Shown here piece by piece: positions 24,069 to 34,895 of a stretch of 64,000 nt of DNA. Location: contig NZ_JAQSIP010000001.1 in the NCBI RefSeq assembly GCF_028649475.1, forward strand, positions 372,001 to 436,000, written 5' to 3'. Origin of the DNA: Curvibacter cyanobacteriorum (lineage in GTDB: Bacteria; Pseudomonadota; Gammaproteobacteria; Burkholderiales; Burkholderiaceae_C). A program made the position numbers and the translations under genes. How positions within the stretch are numbered: the first letter of the stretch is position 1; every line of letters starts with the position of its first letter. The notes beneath the pieces were generated by a model that had not been told where the DNA came from, ran no database searches, and saw nothing but the letters and a program-made list of their open reading frames with translations.

Positions 24069-25973
24069 ATGTCTGCTTCTCCTGTCCGCGTGCTGGCGCT
24101 CATCCCCCCGATGACCCAGCTCAACACGCCTTACCCCTCCACGGCCTACCTGACCGGTTTTTTGCGCGCCCAGGGGATCGCGGCACAGCAGGAGGACCTG
24201 GCCCTGGGCCTGGTGTTGGCGTTGTTCTCGCCCGAGGGCCTGCGCCAGGTGCGGGCGGTGATCGAGGCCGAGCCCGAGCGCCCGCAGACGGCGCGCGTGC
24301 AGCTGTTCCTGGACCAGTTTGACCGCTATGTGGCCACCTTGGCGCCCACCATGGCTTTTTTGCAAGGCCGCGACCTGACGCTGGCGCACCGCATCGCCAG
24401 CCGCCAGTTCCTGCCCGAGGGGCCCCGGTTTGAGTCGCTCGAGGTCTACCTGGCCGAGGAGGGCGACGACCCCCTGGCCTGGGCCTTTGGTGCCCTGGGC
24501 CAGCAAGACCGGGCGCGCCACCTGGCCACGCTGTACCTCAATGACCTGGCCGATGTGCTGCGCGACGCGGTGGACCCGCGCTTCGAGTTCGTGCGCTACG
24601 CCGAATCGCTGGCGGCGGCACAGCCCACCTTTGACCCCCTGGCCGAGGCCTTGGCCGCGCCGCACAACCTGGTTGACAGCACCTTGCACCGGCTGACGCT
24701 CGACGCGGTGGCGCGCCATGCGCCCACGGTGGTCCTGATCTCGGTGCCTTTTCCGGGCGCCGTGTACGGCGCCTTCCGCATGGCCCAGGCCATCAAGGCA
24801 CACCACCCCCAGGTGGTGACGGTGCTGGGCGGCGGCTTTGTCAACACCGAGCTGCGCGAACTGGCCGAGCCGCGGGTGTTTGATTACTTTGACTACGTCA
24901 CCCTGGACGCCGGCGAGCGGCCGCTGATGGCGCTGTTGGAGCACCTGCAAGGCCGCCGCTCGGCCCAGCGCCTGGTGCGCACCTTCGTGCGCGACGAAGG
25001 CAGCGGCGCGGTGCGCTGGATCCATTTCGCCGAGCCCGATGTGCCGTTCGAGCAGGTCGGCACGCCGACCTGGGACGGCTTGCCCTTGCAGCGCTACCTG
25101 TCGCTGCTGGACATGCTCAACCCCATGCACCGCCTGTGGAGTGACGGGCGCTGGAACAAGCTCACGGTGGCCCATGGCTGCTACTGGAAGAAGTGCAGCT
25201 TCTGCGACGTCAGCCTGGACTACATCTCGCGCTACGAAACCGCCAGCGCCGCCGCCCTGGTCGACCGCATCGAGGCCATCGTCGCCGAGACGGGCCAGAC
25301 AGGCTTCCATTTTGTGGACGAGGCGGCCCCGCCCAAGTCACTCAAGGCGCTGGCCCAGGAACTGCAGCGCCGCGGCACGTCGATCTCCTGGTGGGGCAAC
25401 ATCCGCTTTGAGAAGTCCTTCACCCCCGAGCTGTGCCAGCAACTGGCCGACAGCGGCTGCATCGCGATCTCGGGCGGGCTGGAGGTGGCTTCGGACCGCC
25501 TGCTGAACCTGATGAAAAAAGGGGTGTCGGTCGAGCAGGTGGCGCGCGTCACGCGCAGCCTCACCGACGCGGGCATCCTGGTGCATGCCTACCTGATGTA
25601 CGGTTTTCCGACCCAGACGGTGCAGGACACGGTGGACGCGCTGGAATACGTGCGCCAGTTGTTCGAGAATGGCTGCATCCAGTCGGGCTTCTGGCACCGC
25701 TTCGTCTGCACGGTGCACTCGCCCGTGGGGCAGAACCCGCAAGACTACGGCGTGTCCCTGGTGCCCTTGCCACCGGGCCAGTTTGCGCGCAACGACATCG
25801 CCTTCCGCGACCCCACGGGGGTCGACCACGACGCCTTGGGCGTGGGCCTCAAAAAGGCCATCTACAACTACATGCACGGCATCGGCCTGGAGCAGGACGT
25901 GCGCAACTGGTTTGATTTTCACGTGCCCAAGACCACGGTCAAACGCCACACCATCGCCCGCGCCCTGGCCTGA
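24069..25973 (+). CDS. B12-binding-domain radical SAM protein
   Basis: 634 aa protein. The N-terminal half is a B12-binding-type Rossmann domain (VRVLALIPPMTQLNTPYPS; later VVTVLGGGFVNTELRELAE and YVTLDAGERPL) without the DxHxxG cobalt-ligand motif. The radical SAM domain has the cluster motif C371-YWKK-C376-SF-C379, that is C-x4-C-x2-C instead of the usual C-x3-C-x2-C. Further SAM-binding strands are FHFVDEAAPP, ISWWGNIRFE and ISGGLEVASDRLL. Substrate unknown. An upstream TTG keeps the frame open, but the ATG at 24069 fits the family start. It is probably a single gene unit divergent from an ATPase gene. Confidence 0.85.
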   Translation: MSASPVRVLALIPPMTQLNTPYPSTAYLTGFLRAQGIAAQQEDLALGLVLALFSPEGLRQVRAVIEAEPERPQTARVQLFLDQFDRYVATLAPTMAFLQGRDLTLAHRIASRQFLPEGPRFESLEVYLAEEGDDPLAWAFGALGQQDRARHLATLYLNDLADVLRDAVDPRFEFVRYAESLAAAQPTFDPLAEALAAPHNLVDSTLHRLTLDAVARHAPTVVLISVPFPGAVYGAFRMAQAIKAHHPQVVTVLGGGFVNTELRELAEPRVFDYFDYVTLDAGERPLMALLEHLQGRRSAQRLVRTFVRDEGSGAVRWIHFAEPDVPFEQVGTPTWDGLPLQRYLSLLDMLNPMHRLWSDGRWNKLTVAHGCYWKKCSFCDVSLDYISRYETASAAALVDRIEAIVAETGQTGFHFVDEAAPPKSLKALAQELQRRGTSISWWGNIRFEKSFTPELCQQLADSGCIAISGGLEVASDRLLNLMKKGVSVEQVARVTRSLTDAGILVHAYLMYGFPTQTVQDTVDALEYVRQLFENGCIQSGFWHRFVCTVHSPVGQNPQDYGVSLVPLPPGQFARNDIAFRDPTGVDHDALGVGLKKAIYNYMHGIGLEQDVRNWFDFHVPKTTVKRHTIARALA

Positions 25974-26076
25974 CGCGGCGGCCTTCAGGGGCCGTGGGCA
26001 GGGGGATGGGTTTTGGGGCCCCGCCTGGGGCCGCTGTCACGCCGAGCTTTCACCGCACCTTGAAAGGGTTTGCACC

Positions 26077-26562
26077 ATGTCCAGCCCCCCCAGCCCCCCC
26101 AGCCTCCCCAGCGCATCAAGCGCATCAAGCGCATCAATCCCGCCGCCCGAGCCCCTCACCGCCAGCGAGGCCACCCGGCGCGCCGTGCGCCAGTATTTCG
26201 AACTGGTCAAGGCCCGCCGTCCCGGCGCCGAGCTGGCGGCGCTGTTCTCGCCCACGCTCCTGTGGGACATCCCGCGCAACTCGCTGGCCATTCCCTGGTC
26301 GGGCCCGGTGCACAACCGGGAGCAGGTGGCGGACTTCATCGACCAGCACCGCCTGCGGGCCCAGCCCAAGCGGTTTGCCCTGCACCAGATCCTGTGTGAA
26401 GGCCGGCAGGCCATCGCCACGGGCGAGCTGGAGACCGTCATCAAAGCCACGGGGGTGCTGATGCGGGTGGACTTCGCCTTTCACTTCACGGTGGAGGACG
26501 GGCTGATTACCCAGCTCAAGATCTACGAGAGCACTTACCCGCTCGACGAGCCGGCCCCCTGA
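26077..26562 (+). CDS. NTF2/SnoaL-like protein with repeat-built N-terminus
   Basis: 161 aa protein. Residues 1-30 are a Ser/Pro/Ala tail encoded by two sets of 9-base repeats. The rest is an NTF2-like cone fold (RRAVRQYFELVKARRPGAEL, LFSPTLLWDIP, HNREQVADFIDQHRL, MRVDFAFHFTVEDGLITQLK and IYESTYPLD). This fold is used by ketosteroid isomerases, limonene epoxide hydrolases and many small enzymes; the catalytic residues cannot be assigned by eye. A weak Shine-Dalgarno (AAAGGG) precedes the ATG. Confidence 0.75.
   Translation: MSSPPSPPSLPSASSASSASIPPPEPLTASEATRRAVRQYFELVKARRPGAELAALFSPTLLWDIPRNSLAIPWSGPVHNREQVADFIDQHRLRAQPKRFALHQILCEGRQAIATGELETVIKATGVLMRVDFAFHFTVEDGLITQLKIYESTYPLDEPAP
26079..26136 (+). 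repeat. Two sets of 9-base tandem repeats at the start of a coding region
   Basis: The first set is about three copies of AGCCCCCCC-like units; the second is three perfect copies of AGCGCATCA (26110-26136), which encode Ser-Ala-Ser runs. Since 9 is a multiple of three, gain or loss of a unit would change length but not frame. Confidence 0.8.
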
Positions 26563-26781
26563 ACGGTGCCTGCCTGCCCCGGCGTGCTTGCCCCGGCGTG
26601 CATGCCCCTTCAGCGCCCAGCGGTGGCTGGCGCGGGAGGGGCGACGAACGCATGGACGTCGGGCTTGATCCGGGTGGAGCGGCCGGGCAGGGTCGGGCGG
26701 CATTGCGCGGGGCCTCGCCTGGGCCGCCTGCCCTGGGGGATTGGCCCTGCTTGGCGTGTTGACAAAGCCTCAAAAGGGCTC

Positions 26782-26807
26782 AACCCTCTAAAATGGAGGG
26801 TTAACCC
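26782..26807. promoter_or_regulatory. Palindromic -10 region of the YgiQ gene
   Basis: AACCCTC and GAGGGTT form a perfect inverted repeat around TAAAATG, which holds a -10-like TAAAAT (26789-26794). Its right arm overlaps a second perfect palindrome, GGGTTAACCC (26798-26807). A TTGACA lies at 26759-26764 but is 24 bases from the TAAAAT, too far for a normal promoter. Confidence 0.45.
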
Positions 26808-26822
26808 CCACAAAGCCCCCGC

Positions 26823-29234
<2,412 letters not shown>

Positions 29235-29649
29235 GGCGTCCAGCAGTGTTTCGGCGCTGCCTCGGCGCGGGGCCGTGTCGGAGCGCGCATCGGGGCCGTG
29301 GCCAGGCGGGATCGGCACGCGTCAGCCCCCGCCAGCCCCCGTGCACCGCAGCGGCGGTGCGATGCCCGACCACCGGGCCCCGCTGGCGGTTGGCTGGCGA
29401 CGCTGAGGGTCCTGGCGCACGGCGTGTCCTCCTACGATAGCGCTCTGCTTGGCGGCACCTGGGCCGCGTGGTCTGGCGCTGTTCCATGGCCCGCCCTGGG
29501 GGCCCGCTTCGCGTCTGGCCCCTCGCGCCCGGGTGGCTGGGCCTTGGGGTCGCCGGTGGCGATGTCGGGGTTCGCACCGGGGCCCCGTGCCTCCGTGAGG
29601 AACGGCACCGCGCAGGGTTTCTGCAGCGCTTCTTTCCTCAGGCGGTACC
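29235..29649. other. 415-base intergenic region, no feature recognised
   Basis: GC-rich DNA between the YgiQ and LpxO genes. Open frames run through it in both directions but lack family resemblance and overlap the next gene. I see no terminator with a T-run, no palindrome of note and no RNA motif. Confidence 0.5.
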
Positions 29650-30549
29650 GTGAAGTGGGCGATCCTCAGCGTGTTTGTGTTGGCCACCCTGGTGGTGCAT
29701 TTTCGGGGGCGGGTGCGGTTGGGGCTGTTTCGGCAGATCACCGACCATTCGACCTTTTTTGCCCCGGTCAACGTGCTGCTGTACGCGGCCTCGCGGGTGC
29801 CCAACCGGCCCTACCAGAGCCTGGATGACTTTCCGCAGATGCGGGTTTTTGCCGAGCATTGGACCGAGATCCGTGACGAGGGACTGCGCCTGGCCGAATT
29901 GGGTCGCATCAAGGCCTCGGACGGCTACACCGACATCGGCTTCAACTCTTTCTTTCGCACGGGCTGGAAGCGCTTTTACCTGATGTGGTACGGCCAGCCG
30001 CACCCCTCGGCCTTGTCGCTGTGCCCGGTCACGCTGGGCCTGTTGCAGCAGGTGCCCTCGGTGAAGGCCGCCATGTTTGCGCACCTGCCGCCGGGCGCAC
30101 GCCTGGTGCGCCACCGCGACCCGTACGCGGGCTCGATCCGCTACCACCTGGGTTTGGCCACCCCCAATGACGACCGGTGCTTCATCGAGGTCGATGGCCA
30201 GCGCTACAGCTGGCGCGATGGCGAGGCGGTGTTGTTCGATGAAACCTTTGTTCACTTCGCCGAGAACCAGACGTCCGAAGATCGCCTGATCCTGTTTTGC
30301 GATGTGGAGCGGCCCTTGGCAGGCCGCGGCGTGCGGGCCTTCAACCGCTGGTTCGGGCGCTGTGTGGTGGGGGCGGCCACTTCGCCCAACGCGGCCGAGG
30401 ACCGCACCGGGGGGCTGAACCGTTTTTTTGCGGTGGCCTACCGTGCGCGGGTCTGGGGCAAGGCGCTCAAGGCTCGCAACCGCGTGCTGTACTACCTGCT
30501 GAAGTGGGTGATTTTGGGCGGCTTGCTGGCGCTGCTGTGGTTCATCTGA
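29650..30549 (+). CDS. lpxO: Lipid A hydroxylase LpxO-type aspartyl/asparaginyl beta-hydroxylase
   Basis: 299 aa Fe(II)/2-oxoglutarate enzyme of the aspartyl/asparaginyl beta-hydroxylase family. LpxO adds an OH group to a secondary acyl chain of lipid A. An N-terminal membrane segment (WAILSVFVLATLVVHF) precedes the catalytic domain: HLPPGARLVRHRDPY with an iron-ligand His, YHLGLATPNDDRCFIEVDG, and the distal His in DETFVHFAEN followed by RLILFCDVERP. A second hydrophobic segment closes the protein (YYLLKWVILGGLLALLW). The start is GTG. The cupin gene follows 88 bases later, perhaps in one operon. Confidence 0.85.
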   Translation: MKWAILSVFVLATLVVHFRGRVRLGLFRQITDHSTFFAPVNVLLYAASRVPNRPYQSLDDFPQMRVFAEHWTEIRDEGLRLAELGRIKASDGYTDIGFNSFFRTGWKRFYLMWYGQPHPSALSLCPVTLGLLQQVPSVKAAMFAHLPPGARLVRHRDPYAGSIRYHLGLATPNDDRCFIEVDGQRYSWRDGEAVLFDETFVHFAENQTSEDRLILFCDVERPLAGRGVRAFNRWFGRCVVGAATSPNAAEDRTGGLNRFFAVAYRARVWGKALKARNRVLYYLLKWVILGGLLALLWFI

Positions 30550-30623
30550 GCCGCGGTGTGACAGGGATCGCGCAAGTTCAGAGGATCAGCGGGGCTCTGC
30601 TTGGCCCCGCCGGTAAAGACTCC

Positions 30624-30629
30624 GATAAT
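30624..30629 (+). promoter_or_regulatory. -10-like GATAAT with TTGGCC before the cupin gene
   Basis: GATAAT ends eight bases before the ATG; TTGGCC (30601-30606) lies 17 bases further upstream as a possible -35. A short or absent 5' leader is expected. Confidence 0.45.
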
Positions 30630-30637
30630 TTGGCGCT

Positions 30638-31123
30638 ATGAAGAAAATGATTGTTGCCGCCCTGGGAGGGGCGTTGTTGACCTTGGGGGGCTTGGGCCTG
30701 GTGGATGCCGTCCTGTACCTGAAGCGGGCCGAGCCGGCCTCCGAGGTGGCGGTGCACCGACCGCTGACAGAGTTCCAGGTGAACCCCGAGTGGGTGATCG
30801 ACGGTAAACCCAATTTCCGCGCCTCCGAAGTGCGGCGCTCCCACGACGGTCGCGCGGTCACGGGCCTGTGGGCCTGCGACGGCCCCAGCACCTTTGAGTG
30901 GCGTTTTTGGATCGATGAGACCGTGCACCTGATCGAAGGGCAGGTCGAAGTCAGTTACCAGGGGCGTCAATTCACCCTGAAGCCGGGGGATACCGCCACC
31001 TTCCTGGCCGGCACGCGCTCGGTCTGGCATGTGCCCCAGTACGCCCGCAAAACCTTCAGCCTGCATGAGCCCGGCCGCCTGGTGCGACTGTGGCGCCGTT
31101 TGAACGGGCAGACCCAGGGCTGA
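30638..31123 (+). CDS. Membrane-anchored cupin protein
   Basis: 161 aa protein: one membrane segment near the N-terminus (MIVAALGGALLTLGGLGLV), about 35 residues of linker and one cupin domain. The domain resembles the DUF861/EutQ type (FEWRFWIDETVHLIEGQVEV, FTLKPGDTATFLAGTRSVWH and a C-terminal KTFSLHEP strand). The metal ligands of classic cupins (HxH and a distal H) are largely replaced: Glu and His remain in DETVHLIEG. An anchored cupin next to LpxO suggests an envelope role, which is inference only. It has a promoter-like element just before the start. Confidence 0.75.
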   Translation: MKKMIVAALGGALLTLGGLGLVDAVLYLKRAEPASEVAVHRPLTEFQVNPEWVIDGKPNFRASEVRRSHDGRAVTGLWACDGPSTFEWRFWIDETVHLIEGQVEVSYQGRQFTLKPGDTATFLAGTRSVWHVPQYARKTFSLHEPGRLVRLWRRLNGQTQG

Positions 31124-31337
31124 TGGCTACTCTGGCCACCCTTGGTGGCCCGTGGCCTGTGGCGGTGGGCGAGTCCGCTCACCAGACCCGCGCTGAGGCG
31201 TGGCGACCGCTTGGGCACGTTGGTCAGGTGCCACTGAAACGACGACGGCCCCTTGGGGGGGGCGTCGTCACAGGCAGGTCGACTGGGACCCGGTGCGGTC
31301 AGCCAGGGCGCCAGGCACCCCGGACCAGCGGCGAGCC

Positions 31338-31949
31338 TCAGGCCAGTGCCGCGATTTCGGCCTGGGCCGACGCCAGGGCTTCGCTCTTGACAGCGTCACC
31401 CATCGACAAACCTTCGGCGCGCACGATGCTGACGTCGCGGATGCCCAGGAAGCCGAACACGGTGACCAGGTAGGTCTCTTGGTGTTCCATGGCGCGGGCT
31501 GCTTCCGAGATCGAGTACTTGCCACCGCGGGTCGACACCACCACCACCTTCTTGCCGCCGGCCAGGCCCTCAGGGCCGTTGGCGGTGTAGCGGAAGGTGC
31601 GACCGGCCTGGCAGATGCGGTCGATCCAGGCCTTCAGCTGGCTCGGGATGCTGAAGTTGTACAGCGGGGCGCCGACCACGATCACGTCCGAGTCCAGGAA
31701 CTGGCTCACCAGGGCTTCCGAGATGGCGTTTTCCTGTTTTTGAACCTCGCTCAGTTCGGCCGAACCGGCGGGCAGGCGAAAGCCCAGCGAATCGGCATTG
31801 AGGTGGCTCGGGGCCTGCGCGGCCAGGTCCAGGTAGCTGACTTCCAGACCCGGGTGACGGGCTTGCCACTGGGCCACGGTCTGGGCCGTCAGTTGGCGCG
31901 ACACCGAGTTGTCGCCGAGAACGCTGGAGTCGATGTGGAGCAGTTTCAT
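31338..31949 (-). CDS. azoR: FMN-dependent NADH:azoreductase
   Basis: 203 aa flavodoxin-fold quinone/azo reductase that uses FMN and NADH. Family marks are [18 protein letters not shown] at the start, the FMN loop [19 protein letters not shown] and STRGGKYS. An open frame continues upstream, but the ATG at 31949 begins the conserved part. The gene is divergent from a LysR-family gene across 143 bases, and its promoter contains a palindrome that exactly fills the spacer, so the LysR protein is the likely regulator. These enzymes often respond to electrophiles, quinones or thiol stress. Confidence 0.9.
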   Translation of the reverse strand: MKLLHIDSSVLGDNSVSRQLTAQTVAQWQARHPGLEVSYLDLAAQAPSHLNADSLGFRLPAGSAELSEVQKQENAISEALVSQFLDSDVIVVGAPLYNFSIPSQLKAWIDRICQAGRTFRYTANGPEGLAGGKKVVVVSTRGGKYSISEAARAMEHQETYLVTVFGFLGIRDVSIVRAEGLSMGDAVKSEALASAQAEIAALA

Positions 31950-31998
31950 GGGGTTCCTGAAAGGTTGAATAAGCCACTGGGGCGATGGGAGTATTGTC

Positions 31999-32015
31999 CT
32001 GATTGATCTAATCAG
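31999..32015. promoter_or_regulatory. Palindromic LysR-type site inside the azoR promoter
   Basis: CTGATT and AATCAG face each other across five bases. Read on the minus strand, TTATCA (-35-like) precedes it directly and GACAAT (-10-like) follows directly, so the 17-base palindrome is exactly the promoter spacer. Confidence 0.6.
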
Positions 32016-32092
32016 TGATAAGCCGCTAATTTTGAAATTGATTGTCCTGCCAATGGATTCAATCAAGCCGCCGACAACCCCAGGAGCCCCGC

Positions 32093-33040
32093 TTGCATGA
32101 TTTGAACGACATGTTGTACTTCGCCGAGGTGGTGGAGCAGGGCGGCTTTGCCGCGGCCAGCCGCAGCCTGGGCTTGCCCAAATCGCGCCTGTCCCGGCGT
32201 GTGGCGGCGCTGGAGGCCGGGCTGGGGGTGCGCCTGCTGCAGCGCACCACCCGGCGGGTGGCGCTGAGCGAGGCGGGTGATGTGTTCTACCGGCACTGCC
32301 GCGCGCTGCGCGAGTCGGCCCAGTCGGCCACCGAGGCGGTGGCGGCCTTGCAGGCCGAGCCCTCGGGCAACCTGCGGGTGGTGTGCCCGGTGACCTTGTG
32401 CCAGGTCATGGTGGGCGAGATGCTGCCCCGCTTCTTGGCCCGTTACCCGCGGGTCAGCCTGCAGTTGGAAGTCAATAACCGGGTGGTCGATCTGATCGAG
32501 GATGGCGTTGACGTGGCCTTGCGCGTGCGCACCCGCATGGACGCCAGCGGCACCCTGGTGGTCAAGCGCCTGGGCGTGGGGCGTTCGCTGCTGGTGGCCG
32601 CTCCGGCGGTGCTGCAGCGCTGGTCGGCAGCCCACCCGGGCCAGGTGATGGGCCCGGACAGCCTGGGGCAGCTGGACAGTGTGGCCATGTCCAGTGCCGA
32701 TGGGCGCTCGAGCTGGGAGCTTGAAGGCCCCAATGCCCAGGTGCTGTCGATCGCGCACCGGCCCCGCTACGTGGCGGACGACCTGTTGACCCTCAAGTAC
32801 GCGGTGCTGGCAGGCACGGGCGCCGGCTGGCTGCCCGACTACATGTGCCTGCAGGAGCTGGCCGACGGGCGCCTGGTCGAGGCGCTGCCGGGCTGGGCCT
32901 CGGCCCAGCCCATCGTGCACGCGGTGTTTCCGTCGCGTCGGGGTTTGTTGCCGGTGGTGCGCAGCTTTCTGGACTTTTTGGCCGAGGAGTTCGAGCGGGT
33001 GGGGGACGGCACCCGCTTCACCACGGCGTGCGCCCAGTGA
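32093..33040 (+). CDS. LysR-family transcriptional regulator
   Basis: 315 aa. The winged helix-turn-helix covers about residues 1-62 ([55 protein letters not shown]); a type 2 periplasmic-binding-like effector domain follows from about 95 ([11 protein letters not shown]). The start is TTG, giving MHDLNDM, the usual beginning of this group: AGGAG lies six bases upstream at 32082-32086, and the ATG at 32042 would place a promoter-like region in the coding part. It is divergent from azoR, which it probably controls through the palindrome. Confidence 0.9.
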   Translation: MHDLNDMLYFAEVVEQGGFAAASRSLGLPKSRLSRRVAALEAGLGVRLLQRTTRRVALSEAGDVFYRHCRALRESAQSATEAVAALQAEPSGNLRVVCPVTLCQVMVGEMLPRFLARYPRVSLQLEVNNRVVDLIEDGVDVALRVRTRMDASGTLVVKRLGVGRSLLVAAPAVLQRWSAAHPGQVMGPDSLGQLDSVAMSSADGRSSWELEGPNAQVLSIAHRPRYVADDLLTLKYAVLAGTGAGWLPDYMCLQELADGRLVEALPGWASAQPIVHAVFPSRRGLLPVVRSFLDFLAEEFERVGDGTRFTTACAQ

Positions 33041-33159
33041 GCGCTGCCGCCCAGCCGGCCCGGTCTGGTCCTGAAGACCTGCGGGCCAGCGGCGCGCCGC
33101 GGTGTGTGGCACCTGGTGGTGGGGTGCCGAAATCCTTTATGTCGAATACCGGATAAACA

Positions 33160-33183
33160 AACAACGAACTATTCGTTCTTGTT
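33160..33183. promoter_or_regulatory. Imperfect palindrome before the sulfate operon
   Basis: AACAACGAAC and GTTCTTGTT are nearly complementary arms around TATTC, in an AT-rich block about 120 bases before the first gene. It is in a suitable place for a sulfur regulator such as CysB; the match to a CysB site is not established. Confidence 0.4.
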
Positions 33184-33306
33184 TTAAGCGTTCTTTCGCA
33201 GAATCGCGGCCAGCTTCTACTTTTGGACACCCTATGCACGCCCTCGTCTCCACCCGCCAACGCACCGTCCGGCCCTGGCGCCGCGCCGTGGCGGGGGGCT
33301 GACGCC

Positions 33307-33891
33307 ATGGCGGCCCCCCACACCACGGTGATCATCGTGCCGGGCTGGCGCGATTCAGGGCCTGGCCATTGGCAGACCCTGTGGGCCGACCGCCTGGCGG
33401 GGGCGCAGCGGGTGCGTCAGGACGACTGGGTCACCCCGACGCGGGCGGCCTGGGTCGGTTCCCTGGCCAAGACCATCGAGGCCGCCCCGGGCCCGGTGGT
33501 GCTGGCCGCGCACAGCCTCGGTTGCATGGCCGTGGTGCACCTGCCGACCGAGGTGCTGGGCCGTATCCAGGGCGCTTTGCTGGTGGCCCCTGCCGACCCC
33601 GCACGCCGTGCAGTCTTGAGTGACTTTGCCCCGGCGCCGTGCGAGCGGCTGCCCTATCGAAGTATCCTTGTCGCCAGCAGCAACGACCCCTTCTGCCCGA
33701 TCCGCCTGGCGGGCGCCTACGCGCGCTCCTGGGGCAGCGAATTCGTTCGCTTGCAGGACGCCGGCCACATCAACGTCGAGTCCGGGCATGGCGAGTGGCC
33801 GTTGGGCCTGGCCTTGCTGCAGTCCTTGGCCGGCGACCTCGCTTTGGGCGTGGGTTCGGCCCCCCTTCAACCGACCTTTGAATCCTCATGA
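33307..33891 (+). CDS. RBBP9/YdeN-family alpha/beta hydrolase
   Basis: 194 aa small serine hydrolase. The start TTVIIVPGWRDSGPGHWQT is the family mark; the nucleophile is in VLAAHSLGCMA, the acid in LVASSNDPFCP and the base in QDAGHINVESGHGEWP. Substrate is unknown in this family. The last four bases overlap the sbp start (ATGA), so it belongs to the sulfate-uptake operon and is translated ahead of the binding protein. A sulfate-ester or thioester role is tempting but not shown. An upstream in-frame codon exists, but the ATG at 33307 starts the family sequence. Confidence 0.85.
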   Translation: MAAPHTTVIIVPGWRDSGPGHWQTLWADRLAGAQRVRQDDWVTPTRAAWVGSLAKTIEAAPGPVVLAAHSLGCMAVVHLPTEVLGRIQGALLVAPADPARRAVLSDFAPAPCERLPYRSILVASSNDPFCPIRLAGAYARSWGSEFVRLQDAGHINVESGHGEWPLGLALLQSLAGDLALGVGSAPLQPTFESS

Positions 33892-34889
33892 GAAACCACT
33901 TCAAGTTGACCCTGGCCGCTCTGGCGCTGGCCGCTGGCTCTCTGGCCAGTGCCCAAACCACCCTGCTCAACGCGTCCTACGACGTGGCGCGTGAGTTCTA
34001 CAAGGACTACAACGCGGCCTTTGTCGCGCACTGGAAGAAGACCACGGGCAAAGACGTGAAGATCGACCAGGCGCACGGTGGCTCCAGCGCCCAGGCGCGT
34101 GCCGTCAACGACGGTCTGGACGCCGATGTGGTGACCATGAACACCACCACCGATGTGGACTTCCTGGCGGGCAACGGGGTGGTGGCCAAGGACTGGGCTA
34201 AGCGCTTCCCGGGCAATGCCTCGCCGACCAGCTCGACCATGCTGTTCCTGACCCGCAACGGCAACCCCAAGAACATCAAGGACTGGGACGACCTGATCAA
34301 GCCCGGCATCCAGGTGATCGTGGTCAACCCCAAGACCGGTGGCAACGGCCGCATGGCCTACCTGGCTGCCTGGGGCTACGTGCGCAAGAAGGGCGGCACT
34401 GATGCCCAGGCCGCCGAGTTCGTGAGCAAGCTCTACAAGAACGTGCCGGTGCTGGCCAAGGGCGGCCGCGACGCCACCACCATCTTCCTGCAACGCAACA
34501 TTGGCGACGTGCTGGTGACCTTTGAGTCCGAAGTGGTCTCGGTCGACCGCGAGTTCGGTGCTGGCAAGGTGGACGCGGTGCACCCCTCGATCAGCATCAT
34601 TGCCGAGAACCCCGTGGCGGTGGTGGAGCGCACCGTGGCCAAGAAGGGCACGGGCGAGCTGGCCAAGGCCTACCTCGACTACCTGTACTCGGAAGAGGCG
34701 CAGGAGATCGCGGCCAAGCACGCACTGCGCCCGCGCTCGGCCGCCGTGCTGAAGAAGCACGCTGAAGTCTTCAAGCCGATCCAGCTGTTCGCGGTGTCGG
34801 ATTACTTCGGCTCGCTGGCGGAAGCCCAAAAAGTCCACTTCAACGACGGTGGTCAGTTCGACAAGATCTACAGCCCTGGTGGCAAATAA
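33888..34889 (+). CDS. sbp: Sulfate ABC transporter periplasmic binding protein
   Basis: 333 aa binding protein. The signal peptide is LTLAALALAAGSLASAQT. The mature protein begins LLNASYDVAREFYKDYNAAF, typical of Sbp/CysP; anion-binding segments are AHGGSSAQARAV, GLDADVVTMN and NPKTGGNGRMAY. It delivers sulfate (and perhaps thiosulfate) to CysTWA. The start overlaps the hydrolase stop by four bases. CysT follows seven bases later, so all subunits are made from one message. Sbp and CysP cannot be distinguished safely by eye. Confidence 0.95.
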   Translation: MRNHFKLTLAALALAAGSLASAQTTLLNASYDVAREFYKDYNAAFVAHWKKTTGKDVKIDQAHGGSSAQARAVNDGLDADVVTMNTTTDVDFLAGNGVVAKDWAKRFPGNASPTSSTMLFLTRNGNPKNIKDWDDLIKPGIQVIVVNPKTGGNGRMAYLAAWGYVRKKGGTDAQAAEFVSKLYKNVPVLAKGGRDATTIFLQRNIGDVLVTFESEVVSVDREFGAGKVDAVHPSISIIAENPVAVVERTVAKKGTGELAKAYLDYLYSEEAQEIAAKHALRPRSAAVLKKHAEVFKPIQLFAVSDYFGSLAEAQKVHFNDGGQFDKIYSPGGK

Positions 34890-34895
34890 AACAAG

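Noticed and set aside
26759-26794. TTGACA with TAAAAT as a standard promoter for the YgiQ gene
   Set aside because: The spacing is 24 bases, too long for a sigma-70 promoter.
29298-29828. Open frame of 176 codons between the YgiQ and LpxO genes
   Set aside because: It overlaps lpxO by 180 bases, has no Shine-Dalgarno and reads like a GC-rich random frame.
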